Positions 1 to 7,492 of a stretch of 64,000 nucleotides of DNA are shown here, one piece after another. The notes under the pieces were generated by a model. That model saw only the letters and a program-made list of their open reading frames with translations. It was not told the DNA's origin and ran no database searches. Source of the DNA: DASXKD01 sp963734725 (GTDB taxonomy: Bacteria > Actinomycetota > Actinomycetes > Streptosporangiales > Streptosporangiaceae); NCBI GenBank assembly GCA_963734725.1, contig CAVTIX010000020.1:62001-126000 (forward strand), read 5' to 3'. How positions within the stretch are numbered: the first letter of the stretch is position 1; the number at the start of each line of letters is the position of its first letter. A program made the translations under genes and the position numbers.

Positions 1-419
1 GGCGGCGCCGGGCTGCGCGGCATCGCGGCGGTATGGAAGGGTCCGGCCGGTGGAAGCGGGCCGCCATCGCCGTCCGTGGCGGCGCGCGAAGCTGGCGCCT
101 CGTGACCCGTGACCGCCGCGGGGCTGGCCGGCTCCAGCGGCTCGAACTGGATCACCGGGCCGTGCGGCGAGGCCAGGGCCAGCTCCACCGGCTCGCGCAA
201 CAGCACACTGGTGACCGCGCTGCCGTTCCGGAAGGTGCCGGCCCGGCCCAGGCCTTCGAACACCCACCCGTCCGGGCCGTAGGCCAGCCGGGCGTGCTGC
301 CGGGACACCGTCGGGTGGCTGACCACGACGTCGTTGTTGGTGCTCCGGCCGATCCTGACGACCTGGTTCTGCTCAAAGCGGTACCGGCGGCCCTCGCAAC
401 TGACCTGAAGCTCGTTCAC
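1..419 (-). CDS. FHA domain protein, C-terminus beyond window (partial)
   Basis: The reading frame starts at GTG 419 and runs off the left edge without a stop. It begins VNELQVSCEGRRYRFEQNQV and shows a classical forkhead-associated fold signature: IGRSTNNDVVV (conserved Gly-Arg), then VSRQHARL (Ser, Arg and His that bind the phosphothreonine). After about 100 residues it becomes Pro/Ala-rich, typical of a linker to a further domain outside the window. A GGGGAAGG ribosome site lies about 6 nt upstream, and the in-frame codon two positions upstream is TGA, which fixes the start. It overlaps the end of the PP2C gene by 47 nt, so the two are probably co-translated. FHA domains read Thr phosphorylation, so a phosphatase neighbour makes sense. 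The rest of the protein is unknown. Confidence 0.85.
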   Translation of the reverse strand, partial: MNELQVSCEGRRYRFEQNQVVRIGRSTNNDVVVSHPTVSRQHARLAYGPDGWVFEGLGRAGTFRNGSAVTSVLLREPVELALASPHGPVIQFEPLEPASPAAVTGHEAPASRAATDGDGGPLPPAGPFHTAAMPRSPAP

Positions 420-1389
420 CGTTCACCTTCCCCGGCGGCCGCATCGCTGCGCGCGGCGCCCGCCGTCTGGCTGCCGGGAAACGGCATGCCGGCCCGGGCG
501 CCGGGGCTGCCGCGGCCGGGGTGAGCAGCAGCGCCAGGGTCGTGTCATCGCCGCTGCCGTCCAGCGAGGCGCACCGGCTCGCCCACTCCGGCAGTCGGCT
601 GGCCAGCGACGGCACGGGGTGTGCCGGGATCAGCGCGGCCAGGTCGGCACTCACCACGGCCTCCCACGCTTGCGCCACCTGGGCGTTGCCGTACCCGTCG
701 GTGGCCAGCAGGACACCGAGCAGCGGCGTGCCCGCCAGGCCGGCCGCGGCCACCCGGAACGACCCGGCCGCGCGCGGTGAGCACAGGCTGGTGGTGTGAC
801 GGCCGTCGAGCATTGGGTCGCCCGGCACCGGCAGCAGCGCCGTGCCGTCCGGGCCGATGCCGACGATGTCGCCGTCACCGATCTGCGCCAGCAGCAGGCG
901 CTGCCCCTGCCCGATGGCCAGCAGCAGCGTCGTGCCGTACGGGATGGTCGCGTCGTCGCCGCGGCGCACCGCGTTCTCCGGGCCGGTGAACGGCTCGCCG
1001 GCCACGTCGGCCAGCACCGCGTCCCGCCACCGGGCGACGATGCCCGGCGCCAGCACGCGCCGCAGCTCCTCCTCTTCCTGGCCGGGCCCCGGCAAGCCGC
1101 CCGGCCGGATGGCGAGGTCGTGGGCGGCCTGGCAGGCGATCGATACGGCCAGCTGCGCCCCGCGGGCGCTGCGGAAGTGACGGCTGTGGCCATGGCCGTC
1201 CGCGACCGCCGCGACCATCCCGCCGTTCGCCAGCGGGATGGTCGCGACCGCGTCCTGGTTGGGGATGCCCGCCGCGCGGTGCGCCGCGCCGCGCTCTGTG
1301 GCGGTGACGGCCCGCCATCCGCCCGCGCGGCCCGGTGCGGGCTGCCCGGGCTCGCGCCGGCAGCCCGGCGCCTGGCGCGGCCATCCCGG
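373..1389 (-). CDS. PP2C-type protein phosphatase domain protein, start unresolved
   Basis: The frame reads WRAVTATERGAAHR, then GIPNQDAVATIPLANGG, then VAAVADGHGHSRHF. These are PP2C motif 1 (Asn-Gln-Asp) and motif 2 (Asp-Gly-His-Gly), the metal-binding core of this Ser/Thr phosphatase family. Later motifs include LLLAIGQGQRLLLAQIGDGD and a terminal GSGDDTTLALLL with the last metal aspartates. The first in-frame ATG (1218) lies after motif 1, and no ATG, GTG or TTG exists between it and the stop of the upstream gene at 1390. Either a non-standard start is used, or a frameshift separates this frame from GTG 1393, which overlaps the upstream stop and is in another frame. It probably removes phosphates from targets of a Ser/Thr kinase and works with the overlapping FHA protein. 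Confidence 0.75.
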   Translation of the reverse strand, partial: PGWPRQAPGCRREPGQPAPGRAGGWRAVTATERGAAHRAAGIPNQDAVATIPLANGGMVAAVADGHGHSRHFRSARGAQLAVSIACQAAHDLAIRPGGLPGPGQEEEELRRVLAPGIVARWRDAVLADVAGEPFTGPENAVRRGDDATIPYGTTLLLAIGQGQRLLLAQIGDGDIVGIGPDGTALLPVPGDPMLDGRHTTSLCSPRAAGSFRVAAAGLAGTPLLGVLLATDGYGNAQVAQAWEAVVSADLAALIPAHPVPSLASRLPEWASRCASLDGSGDDTTLALLLTPAAAAPAPGPACRFPAARRRAPRAAMRPPGKVNGERASGQLRGPPVPL

Positions 1390-1581
1390 TCACAGGATCG
1401 AGTCGTCGAGCGGGGCAGGCGCCGGAACCGCGGGCAGGCGCCTCAGCGTCCGGATTGGCGCTTGCCGGTCCGCCCCCACCTCCGACATGCGCGACACCGC
1501 GGCGCCCAGCTGCGGGCCGGACACGATCGTCAGCAGCGCCTCGCGCACCTCGCGCTGATGCTCCCACGCCGTGCCCGTCAC
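1390..1581 (-). CDS. small hypothetical protein upstream of PP2C gene
   Basis: A 63-residue product starting at GTG 1581, chosen because a strong GGAGGGGG ribosome site sits 6 nt upstream. It begins VTGTAWEHQREVREALLTIV and looks helical in its first 40 residues, followed by a Pro/Ala-rich tail ending LDDSIL. I do not recognise a domain. Its TGA stop coincides with a GTG (1391-1393) that would be the natural translationally coupled start of the following PP2C gene. It probably belongs to the same PP2C/FHA signalling operon; a regulatory or adaptor role is only a guess. Confidence 0.5.
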   Translation of the reverse strand: MTGTAWEHQREVREALLTIVSGPQLGAAVSRMSEVGADRQAPIRTLRRLPAVPAPAPLDDSIL

Positions 1582-1802
1582 CCGGCCCCCTCCGTTAGTG
1601 GCGCACACCTTACCGGACAGTGCGCATCTGGCGGGCCCGCTGCCACCGGCTTAGGGCTCGGGGTCTATCCCGTGCCAGGCCGGCCCTGGCCCCGCCGCTG
1701 CTCAACGTCGACCCGGGTGCGCTCAAGTGCAACACCTCGGGACCCGGCGCCATCCCGCCACCGGGCTCGGTGACCCCGCCGCACCGTCACTAAGGTGGCT
1801 GC

Positions 1803-2648
1803 ATGACGGAAGCCAGCCGGCTGGGACGATTCGGGGTCTGGCGCCGCGCGAGCCTGGTGACACCGGAGCTTGCCGCGGACATCGAACGGCTCGGCTTCGG
1901 CGCGCTGTGGCTGGGCTCGTCACCGGCCGGGGACCTGATCCAAGCCGAGAAACTTCTCGACGCGACCACCACGCTGACGCTCGCCACCAGCATTGTGAAC
2001 ATGTGGCAGAACCGGCCGGAGGACGTGGCACACTCGTTCGCCCGCGTGCAGTCGCGCCACCCCGGCCGGTTCCTGCTGGGGATCGGCGCGGGTCACCGCG
2101 AGGCGGCGCAGCAGTACGCCAGGCCGTACGAGACGCTCGCCCGCTACGTGGACGTGCTCCAGGCCGGCAGTGTCCCCCGCGACAGCCTGGTGCTGGCCGC
2201 CCTGGGCCCGAGGGTGCTGGGCCTCGCCAGGGACCGCGCCGCCGGCGCTATCCCTTATCTCGTCCCGCCCGAGCACACCCGCCAGGCGCGGGCCGTGCTG
2301 GGCCCCGGCCCGCTGCTCGCGCCCGAGCACAAGGTGGTGCTGAGCACCGACCAGGACCTGGCCCGCGCACTCGGCCGGGCGAGGGTGCAGCGCCCGTATC
2401 TCGGCCTGGTCAACTACACCAGCAACCTGCGCCGGCTTGGCTGGAGCGAGGCGGACCTCAGCGGGGCCGGCAGCGACGCGCTGATCGACGCGCTGGTCGC
2501 CCACGGCAGCCCGGCCGAGATCGCCGCGCAGCTCACCCGCCACCTCGACGCCGGCGCCGACCACGTCTGCCTCCAGCTCATCACCGAAGAGGGCGCCGAC
2601 CCGCTGCCCTCCTACCGCGCGCTGGGCCCGGCCCTGGGACTGTCGTGA
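1803..2648 (+). CDS. LLM class F420-dependent oxidoreductase
   Basis: A 281-residue luciferase-like monooxygenase fold protein. The N-terminus FGVWRRASLVTPELAADIER followed by LGFGALWLGSS is the usual first beta-alpha unit, and HPGRFLLGIGAGHREAA is the signature strand of the family that binds coenzyme F420. Members reduce or oxidise small molecules using F420H2, and the substrate cannot be told from the sequence. Length fits the family. The ATG has an AAGGTGG ribosome site 6 nt upstream. The stop overlaps the GTG of the next gene (GTGA), so the two form a coupled pair with the alpha/beta hydrolase. Confidence 0.85.
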   Translation: MTEASRLGRFGVWRRASLVTPELAADIERLGFGALWLGSSPAGDLIQAEKLLDATTTLTLATSIVNMWQNRPEDVAHSFARVQSRHPGRFLLGIGAGHREAAQQYARPYETLARYVDVLQAGSVPRDSLVLAALGPRVLGLARDRAAGAIPYLVPPEHTRQARAVLGPGPLLAPEHKVVLSTDQDLARALGRARVQRPYLGLVNYTSNLRRLGWSEADLSGAGSDALIDALVAHGSPAEIAAQLTRHLDAGADHVCLQLITEEGADPLPSYRALGPALGLS

Positions 2649-3313
2649 CCAGCTTTGTGCTGATTCCCGGCGCCGGCGGGTCGGCCTGGTACTGGCATCG
2701 TGTCGCGCCGCTGCTGCGCGAGGCCGGGCACGAGGCGATCGCCGTGGAGCTGCCCGGCGACGACGAGGCCGCCGGGCTCCCCGAGTACGCCAGCCTGGTC
2801 ACCGGCGCCATCGGCGGCCGCGACGACGTGGTGCTCGTCGCGCAGTCGCTCGGCGGGTTCACCGCCCCGCTGGCCGCCGCGCGGTCCGGCGTCCGCGCCC
2901 TGGTCTTCGTCAACGCGATGATCCCGGTGCCCGGTGAGACCCCGGGAGCGTGGTGGGGCAACACCGGATGGGAGCAAGCGCGGATCGACGCGGCGCTGAC
3001 CGGCGGCTACAGTCCCGAGTTCGACCTCGGCGCCTACTTCCTCCACGACGTGCCACCGGAGGTGGCGGAGGCTGGCCTGCCTTACCAGCGGCCCGAGGCC
3101 GAGGTGGTGTTCGGGTCGGTGTGCGGCTTCGCGGAGTGGCCCGCGGTCCCGCTCCGGGCCGTGGCGGGCGCCAGCGACCGGTTCTTCCCGGCCGGCTTCC
3201 AGCGGAAACTGGCCGCGGACCGGCTCGGCGTCGCGGCCGACCTGCTGCCCGGCGGCCATCTCATCGCGCTGGCCGAGCCCGCCGGGCTGGCCGGCTACCT
3301 GCTCGGCCTCTGA
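2645..3313 (+). CDS. alpha/beta fold hydrolase
   Basis: A 222-residue alpha/beta hydrolase. The GTG start overlaps the stop of the LLM gene. N-terminal FVLIPGAGGSAWYW contains the oxyanion-hole glycines; the nucleophile elbow is VLVAQSLGGF (Ser within Ala-Gln-Ser-Leu-Gly); the catalytic His is in LLPGGHLIAL near the C-terminus, with an acid in AVAGASDRFF. The architecture matches small esterase or EstA-like hydrolases of actinobacteria. Substrate is unknown. Translational coupling suggests it acts on the substrate or product of the F420 enzyme. Its 3' end overlaps the degraded BlaI gene on the other strand. Confidence 0.85.
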   Translation: MTSFVLIPGAGGSAWYWHRVAPLLREAGHEAIAVELPGDDEAAGLPEYASLVTGAIGGRDDVVLVAQSLGGFTAPLAAARSGVRALVFVNAMIPVPGETPGAWWGNTGWEQARIDAALTGGYSPEFDLGAYFLHDVPPEVAEAGLPYQRPEAEVVFGSVCGFAEWPAVPLRAVAGASDRFFPAGFQRKLAADRLGVAADLLPGGHLIALAEPAGLAGYLLGL

Positions 3314-3624
3314 CGCGCGAGGGAGTGGCTCAGCACCGCCTCGGTGTCTCCCCCGCCGGCCAGCGCCTCCCGCATCAGCCGGGCGCTGCACTCCTCGCGG
3401 CTGGCGGTCGCCGTGTACCCGTCGCCGTGTACCCGGCAGGCCTTGCCTCCTTGGCCCGGGCCAGCCAGCCCTCCCGGCGCAGGTTGTCCATCGTGCTCAT
3501 CACCGGGTGCAGGCGATCGACCGGTTCTCGCGCAGTTCGTCGAAAGCTCGCGCGCGGTCACCGTGCCGTCCTGATCCCCTACCATGTGCATGATCACCGA
3601 CTCCAGGCCGCCGAATCCGCGCAT
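3295..3624 (-). pseudogene. BlaI/MecI-type repressor, broken by frameshifts
   Basis: Pieces of a BlaI/MecI/CopY winged-helix repressor occur in all three minus-strand frames. MRGFGGLESVIMHMV opens one frame, AFDELRENRSIA continues in another, VMSTMDNLRREGWLA in a third, and ATASREECSARLMREALAGG returns to the first. These correspond to consecutive parts of the family (helix 1, linker, recognition helix, dimer region). The first frame stays open through the scrambled middle, so a 109-residue product could be made but would lack the recognition helix. A 14-bp tandem duplication accounts for one shift. The gene runs away from an intact palindromic operator at 3699-3714. Confidence 0.75.
3407..3434. 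repeat. 14-bp tandem duplication inside BlaI pseudogene
   Basis: The 14-mer GTCGCCGTGTACCC occurs twice without a gap (3407-3420 and 3421-3434). In the coding direction it duplicates the codons for the Tyr-Thr-Ala-Thr stretch, and because 14 is not a multiple of three it shifts the frame. It is one of the lesions that broke the repressor gene. Confidence 0.9.
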
Positions 3625-3698
3625 CCCGCCTCCTGCACCGCGGCCAGCCAGCCCAGGTGCCGGCTGCCGGCGTTCCGCACTTCTGCAACCATGCTACT

Positions 3699-3714
3699 GT
3701 CTACGTACGTAGAC
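3699..3714. promoter_or_regulatory. perfect 16-bp palindrome, candidate BlaI-type operator
   Basis: GTCTACGTACGTAGAC is a perfect palindrome lying between the broken BlaI gene (minus strand) and the histidine-rich protein gene (plus strand). BlaI/MecI operators are dyads built on TAC/GTA half sites, so this fits the family of the neighbouring repressor. A partial extra half site (CGTAGATAG) follows on the right. The site would control both divergent genes; the matching regulator here looks non-functional. Confidence 0.6.
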
Positions 3715-3791
3715 CGTAGATAGTAACCGCCGTGCTCGCGGCCGCACGGCGCTCCGCCCGCCATCCGGCGGCCCGATCAGGGAACGGTGCC

Positions 3792-4580
3792 GTGTCCAAG
3801 AGCAACAGGAACAGGCAGCAGCGCGCACGCCAGAAAATCGCGCAGGCCAGGGCGGCGGAGGCGCGGCGGCGCCGTCGGCAGCGCTGGCTGATGGCGCTCG
3901 GCGCGGTGGTGGTTGTCGGGGGCGCGGCCGTCGGCATCACGCTCGCGGTCACCTCAGGGGGCTCGGCGACGGGTGGCGGCTCTGGCTCGTCGTCGCCACC
4001 GAAGCTCACCTCACTGAGCACGCTGGGCACGCTCAAGCCCGCCCCGCCCCCGGGCCCGAACGGCCCTGAAGGCGTGCCGATCCCGGACGGTCCGCCGCTG
4101 TCCAGCACCTCCACCAAGGCCACCGGCGAGCCGGTGGATGGCATCCGCTGCGACACCAGCGAGCAGGTGCTGTTCCACATCCACGCGCACCTGACCGTCT
4201 TCGTGAACGGCTCGCCCCGCCAGATACCGGCCGGCATCGGCATACCAGGGGCGCAGGCCCAGAACACCCCGCAGGGCCAGTTCATCAGCAACGGGAGGTG
4301 CTTCTACTGGCTGCATACGCACGCCGCCGACGGCATCATCCACACCGAGTCGCCGGTCCACCGGACCTTCACGGTGGGCAACTTCTTCCACATATGGGGC
4401 CAGCCGCTGGGGCCCGATCAGGTCGGCCCGGAGAAGGGGCACGTCACGGCGATCTACAACGGCAAGGCCTACCACGGCAACCCGCGCGACATCCCGATCA
4501 CGAAGCATGCCCAGATACAGCTCCAGGTCGGCACTCCCCTGGTCGCCCCGGAGTCGATCACCTGGCCCAGCGGCCTGTAA
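3792..4580 (+). CDS. membrane-anchored histidine-rich protein, unknown function
   Basis: A 262-residue product from GTG 3792. The highly basic N-terminus (SKSNRNRQQRARQKIAQARA) is followed by one membrane segment (MALGAVVVVGGAAVGITLAV), giving a cytosolic tail and an extracellular domain of about 190 residues. That domain holds clustered histidines: LFHIHAHLTVFV, FYWLHTHAADGIIHTE and FFHIWGQPLG. They look like a metal site, though no metal is proven. Two cysteines (GIRCDTS, GRCFYW) could form a disulfide. I recognise it as a conserved actinobacterial type without a named role. Ribosome-site support for GTG 3792 is modest; a start at 3732 is possible but would add a non-conserved leader. The BlaI-type palindrome lies about 80 bp upstream. 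Confidence 0.7.
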   Translation: MSKSNRNRQQRARQKIAQARAAEARRRRRQRWLMALGAVVVVGGAAVGITLAVTSGGSATGGGSGSSSPPKLTSLSTLGTLKPAPPPGPNGPEGVPIPDGPPLSSTSTKATGEPVDGIRCDTSEQVLFHIHAHLTVFVNGSPRQIPAGIGIPGAQAQNTPQGQFISNGRCFYWLHTHAADGIIHTESPVHRTFTVGNFFHIWGQPLGPDQVGPEKGHVTAIYNGKAYHGNPRDIPITKHAQIQLQVGTPLVAPESITWPSGL

Positions 4581-4629
4581 CGGCCAAGGCTTGGCCTTGG
4601 CAGCCGCCGTGTCCCCATAAGCTTGGCTG

Positions 4630-5388
4630 ATGCCACGGGGGATGAAGCTACGACGACGGACGGCGCCATGGCCGCTGCTGTCCCCGGGGCTGCGCCGCCC
4701 GGCCGTCCTGGTGGTGACCGGGTGCGTGGCGGTGACGGCATCTCTCGCGCTGGCGTTCGCCGGCCAGGCGCGCCCCGGCGGCCTGGACGCAGCCGTGGAC
4801 GCCCACGTCCGCAGCGCCCTCGGCCAGTACGAGGGGCAACTGCGCATGCTGGCCAAACTGGGCGGCCAGGTCCCGTTCACCGTGCTGACCGCCACGCTGA
4901 TCCTGGCCTGCCTGGCCACGCGCCGGTGGCGCGGGGCCGCACTGGCCGCCCTTGCCGTGCCCGGAGCGGTGGCGCTCACCGAGTACGTGCTCAAGCCGCT
5001 CGTCGGGCGGACCATCCTCAGCGGCTACAACTGCTTCCCCAGCGGGCATACCACCGCCTTGTTCGCCCTCGCCACCACCTGCGCGGTCCTGCTGGCTGGC
5101 CCTTCGCGCCCGCGCCTGCCCGGCGCAGTGCGCCTGCTGCTGGTAGTCGGAGCCGCGCTCATCGCGGCCGGCGTCGCCGCCTCCATGGTGGCCCGGGGCT
5201 ACCACTACTTCACCGATACCGTCGCCGGAACGGCGGTCGGCATCGGGATGGTGCTGCTGACCGCGCTCCTTATCGACTGGGCCGCCGGCTCGCCGCGCGC
5301 CTGGTCACCTTTGCACCGTGCAAGTGACTCGCCGGTTACCACGGCGCCCCGTGTCAGCATTAAGCTGCCGGGCCCGGTCGGCCGCTGA
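4630..5388 (+). CDS. PAP2-superfamily membrane phosphatase
   Basis: A 252-residue membrane protein with about six hydrophobic segments. The three PAP2 phosphatase motifs are present in order: KPLVGRT (lysine motif), CFPSGHTTALF (Ser-Gly-His) and ARGYHYFTDTVAG (Arg, His, Asp). This superfamily dephosphorylates lipid phosphates such as phosphatidic acid, phosphatidylglycerol phosphate or undecaprenyl pyrophosphate at the membrane outer face. The substrate is not decided by sequence. Start ATG 4630 is used; ATG 4642 is an alternative. It stands alone between the histidine-rich gene and the sigma-factor operon. Confidence 0.85.
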   Translation: MPRGMKLRRRTAPWPLLSPGLRRPAVLVVTGCVAVTASLALAFAGQARPGGLDAAVDAHVRSALGQYEGQLRMLAKLGGQVPFTVLTATLILACLATRRWRGAALAALAVPGAVALTEYVLKPLVGRTILSGYNCFPSGHTTALFALATTCAVLLAGPSRPRLPGAVRLLLVVGAALIAAGVAASMVARGYHYFTDTVAGTAVGIGMVLLTALLIDWAAGSPRAWSPLHRASDSPVTTAPRVSIKLPGPVGR

Positions 5389-5454
5389 CGCCGCGGAGGC
5401 GCTGTCTGGGCCGCTTCGGCGAACCAGATGCCGCCTGAACGCAATAGAGAAGCG

Positions 5455-6009
5455 ATGGACGACGATGCGCTGATCGCCGCCGTGGCCCGGGGCGACGACG
5501 TCGCGCTGCGGGAACTGTTCCAGCGGCACGCGCCGTGGCTGGCTGGCCGCCTGCGCGGTGTCCTGCCTGCCGCCGAGGTCGAGGACGTGCTGCAGGAGAC
5601 GTTTCTCGCGGTGTGGCGCGGCGCGAGCGGCTACCGGCCGGGCGCCGCGGGCGGCTGGCTGTGGGGAATCGCCCGGCGCCAGGCGGCGCTGTGGCTGCGC
5701 CGCCGCGGGCCGGCCGAGCTGCTCCTGCCCGCCCTGGCCGCCGCCGGTGGACAGGATCCCGGTGACCCGGCCGAGGCGGCCCTTTCCCGGGCCGAGCTGG
5801 CCCGTGCGGTCAGCGCGCTCGGACCGGAAGGCGGCGCGGCACGTGAGACCTGGCGGCTGATGTACGTCGAAGACAAGACGGTGGCCGAGGTGGCCGAGCT
5901 GATGGGCGTTTCCGCAGGGACGGTGAAAAGCCGCGCGCACCGGGCCAGGCAGCTGATGCGCGCGGTCCTGCGGCACAGTGCGCCGGAGCGAGAGGGAGGC
6001 GGGCGATGA
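5455..6009 (+). CDS. ECF-type RNA polymerase sigma factor
   Basis: A 184-residue sigma-70 family factor with only regions 2 and 4. Region 2 includes EVEDVLQETFLAVWRG and GGWLWGIARRQAALWLRRR; region 4 is VAELMGVSAGTVKSRAHRAR, the helix-turn-helix reading the -35 element. The ATG at 5455 is preferred over 5428 because AGAGAAG precedes it closely. The stop overlaps the ATG of the next gene (ATGA), the position where an anti-sigma factor is often encoded. It opens a five-gene run with an ABC transporter, which is probably its regulon in part. Confidence 0.88.
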   Translation: MDDDALIAAVARGDDVALRELFQRHAPWLAGRLRGVLPAAEVEDVLQETFLAVWRGASGYRPGAAGGWLWGIARRQAALWLRRRGPAELLLPALAAAGGQDPGDPAEAALSRAELARAVSALGPEGGAARETWRLMYVEDKTVAEVAELMGVSAGTVKSRAHRARQLMRAVLRHSAPEREGGGR

Positions 6010-6731
6010 ACGGTGATGACCTGCTGACCGGTAGGTACGACGACGCGGGCCCGCACGACGTCAACCTGGACCGGGTGTGGCTCGGCGTGGCGGGGCAGGT
6101 GTGGCGCCGCCACCCGGGTCCGGTGGAGCGGGCAGCCGGGCGGCTGCTCCGCTCGCCAGGCCTGGCCAGGGCCCTGGTGACCACGCCATCGCTGCTCCTC
6201 GGGTGGGTGATCGCCACCGTGGTCGTGCTGATCGCCGGGGCGGGAATCGCACTTGGGACGGGCCAGCCGTGGGTGGCCCTGCTCGCGCCCGCGGTCGCGG
6301 CGGTGGGCATCGCCTACGCCTACGGACCGGGCATCGACCCGGCCTGGGAGCTGTCCCAGAGCATGGCGGTCAGCGACCGGATGGTGCTGTTGGTGCGGGC
6401 GCTGGCGGTGTTCGGCCTGGACGCGGCGCTAGGGATGGCCGCCTCGGCCGCGTCGGGGGCCGCGGCCGCGGTGACGTTCGGCTGGCTGGTGCCGATGACC
6501 GCGGTCTGCGCGCTCGCGCTGGCCGCGGCGACGGTCACCCGGTCGCCGAACGTGGGCGTCGCGGCGGGCTCGGCGGGCTGGGCCATCGCGATCCTGGCCG
6601 ACGAGGCCGTGAGGGGGCGCTACACCGCGGCGGTCACCGACCCCTCCCTTGTCCTCCCCTATCTGGCGTTCGCCGCCTGCTGCGTCGCGGTCGTGTTGTT
6701 CGCGACCCGGATCCCGAGAGGAACACGATGA
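6006..6731 (+). CDS. multi-pass membrane protein, possible anti-sigma partner
   Basis: A 241-residue protein. The first about 60 residues are cytosolic and charged (VNLDRVWLGVAGQVWRRHPG), followed by roughly six membrane segments such as LLLGWVIATVVVLIAGAGIA. It starts inside the stop codon of the sigma gene. Anti-sigma factors commonly sit here with a short cytosolic domain and a membrane part, but the zinc-binding His-x3-Cys-x2-Cys motif of ZAS-type anti-sigmas is absent. It could instead be an ABC-associated membrane subunit: its stop overlaps the start region of the ABC ATPase gene. Function is therefore inferred only from position. Confidence 0.6.
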   Translation: MNGDDLLTGRYDDAGPHDVNLDRVWLGVAGQVWRRHPGPVERAAGRLLRSPGLARALVTTPSLLLGWVIATVVVLIAGAGIALGTGQPWVALLAPAVAAVGIAYAYGPGIDPAWELSQSMAVSDRMVLLVRALAVFGLDAALGMAASAASGAAAAVTFGWLVPMTAVCALALAAATVTRSPNVGVAAGSAGWAIAILADEAVRGRYTAAVTDPSLVLPYLAFAACCVAVVLFATRIPRGTR

Positions 6732-7492
6732 ACGTCGAGCTCACGGAGCTGACCCGCAGGTTCGGCCACACCCGGGCGGTGGCCAGGGTGACCCTGGCGG
6801 CGGGGCCGGGGGTGTTCGGGCTGCTCGGCCCGAATGGGGCGGGCAAGACCTCGCTGCTGCGGATGATGGCCACCGTCCTCCCGCCGTCCTCCGGCACGCT
6901 ACGCCTGCTCGGCCGCGATCCCGGTGGCTATGGCCCGCGGCGGGAGATTCGGCGCCGGCTCGGGTACCTGCCGCAGCAACTCGGCTACTACCCGGGGTTC
7001 ACGGTGGTCGATTTCGTGGAGTACTTCGCGTTGCTTAAGGACATGCCGCCGCGGCAGGTACCGCGTGCCGTAGCGGCCGCCATCGAGCATGTCGGGCTGG
7101 GTGACAAGGCCCGCGCCAAGCTGCGCACGCTGTCCGGAGGGATGCTCCGCCGGGTCGGGATCGCGCAGGCGATCGTGAACGAGCCGGAGTTGCTGCTGCT
7201 GGACGAGCCGACCGCCGGGCTGGACCCGGAGCAGCGGGTGGCGTTCCGTGGCCTGCTGCGCGACTTCGGCCAGCGGGCCACCGTGATCGTCAGCACTCAC
7301 CTGGTCGAGGACGTCGCCGCCGCGTGCACCGAGGTCGCGCTGATGGACGCCGGGAAGATCGTCTTCCACGGCACCCCGGTCGAGCTGACCGCCCGCGGTG
7401 AGGGCAGCGGCGCGGCGGGCGACGCCCCGCTGGAGCGCGGCTACAGCGCGGTGCTTGCCGCGGCCCGGTCCGCCGTGGTGGCACGGTCATGA
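6728..7492 (+). CDS. ABC transporter ATP-binding protein
   Basis: A 254-residue ABC ATPase of the CcmA/NatA (drug- or multi-subunit export) type. Walker A is GLLGPNGAGKTSLLRMMATV, the signature is LRTLSGGMLRRVGIAQA, Walker B is PELLLLDEPTAGLD, and the switch His is in VIVSTHLVEDV. The Q-loop lies in LGYLPQQLGYYPGF. ATG 6728 overlaps the preceding stop and the TGA at 7490 overlaps the next ATG, so it is translated as part of the sigma-factor operon. It presumably energises the two membrane proteins that follow; direction is likely export or membrane extraction, as for other members of this class. Confidence 0.88.
   Translation: MNVELTELTRRFGHTRAVARVTLAAGPGVFGLLGPNGAGKTSLLRMMATVLPPSSGTLRLLGRDPGGYGPRREIRRRLGYLPQQLGYYPGFTVVDFVEYFALLKDMPPRQVPRAVAAAIEHVGLGDKARAKLRTLSGGMLRRVGIAQAIVNEPELLLLDEPTAGLDPEQRVAFRGLLRDFGQRATVIVSTHLVEDVAAACTEVALMDAGKIVFHGTPVELTARGEGSGAAGDAPLERGYSAVLAAARSAVVARS

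Noticed and set aside
1727..1802. A longer N-terminal frame before the LLM and hydrolase genes
   Set aside because: It continues through the LLM gene in the wrong frame; the real hydrolase starts at GTG 2645.
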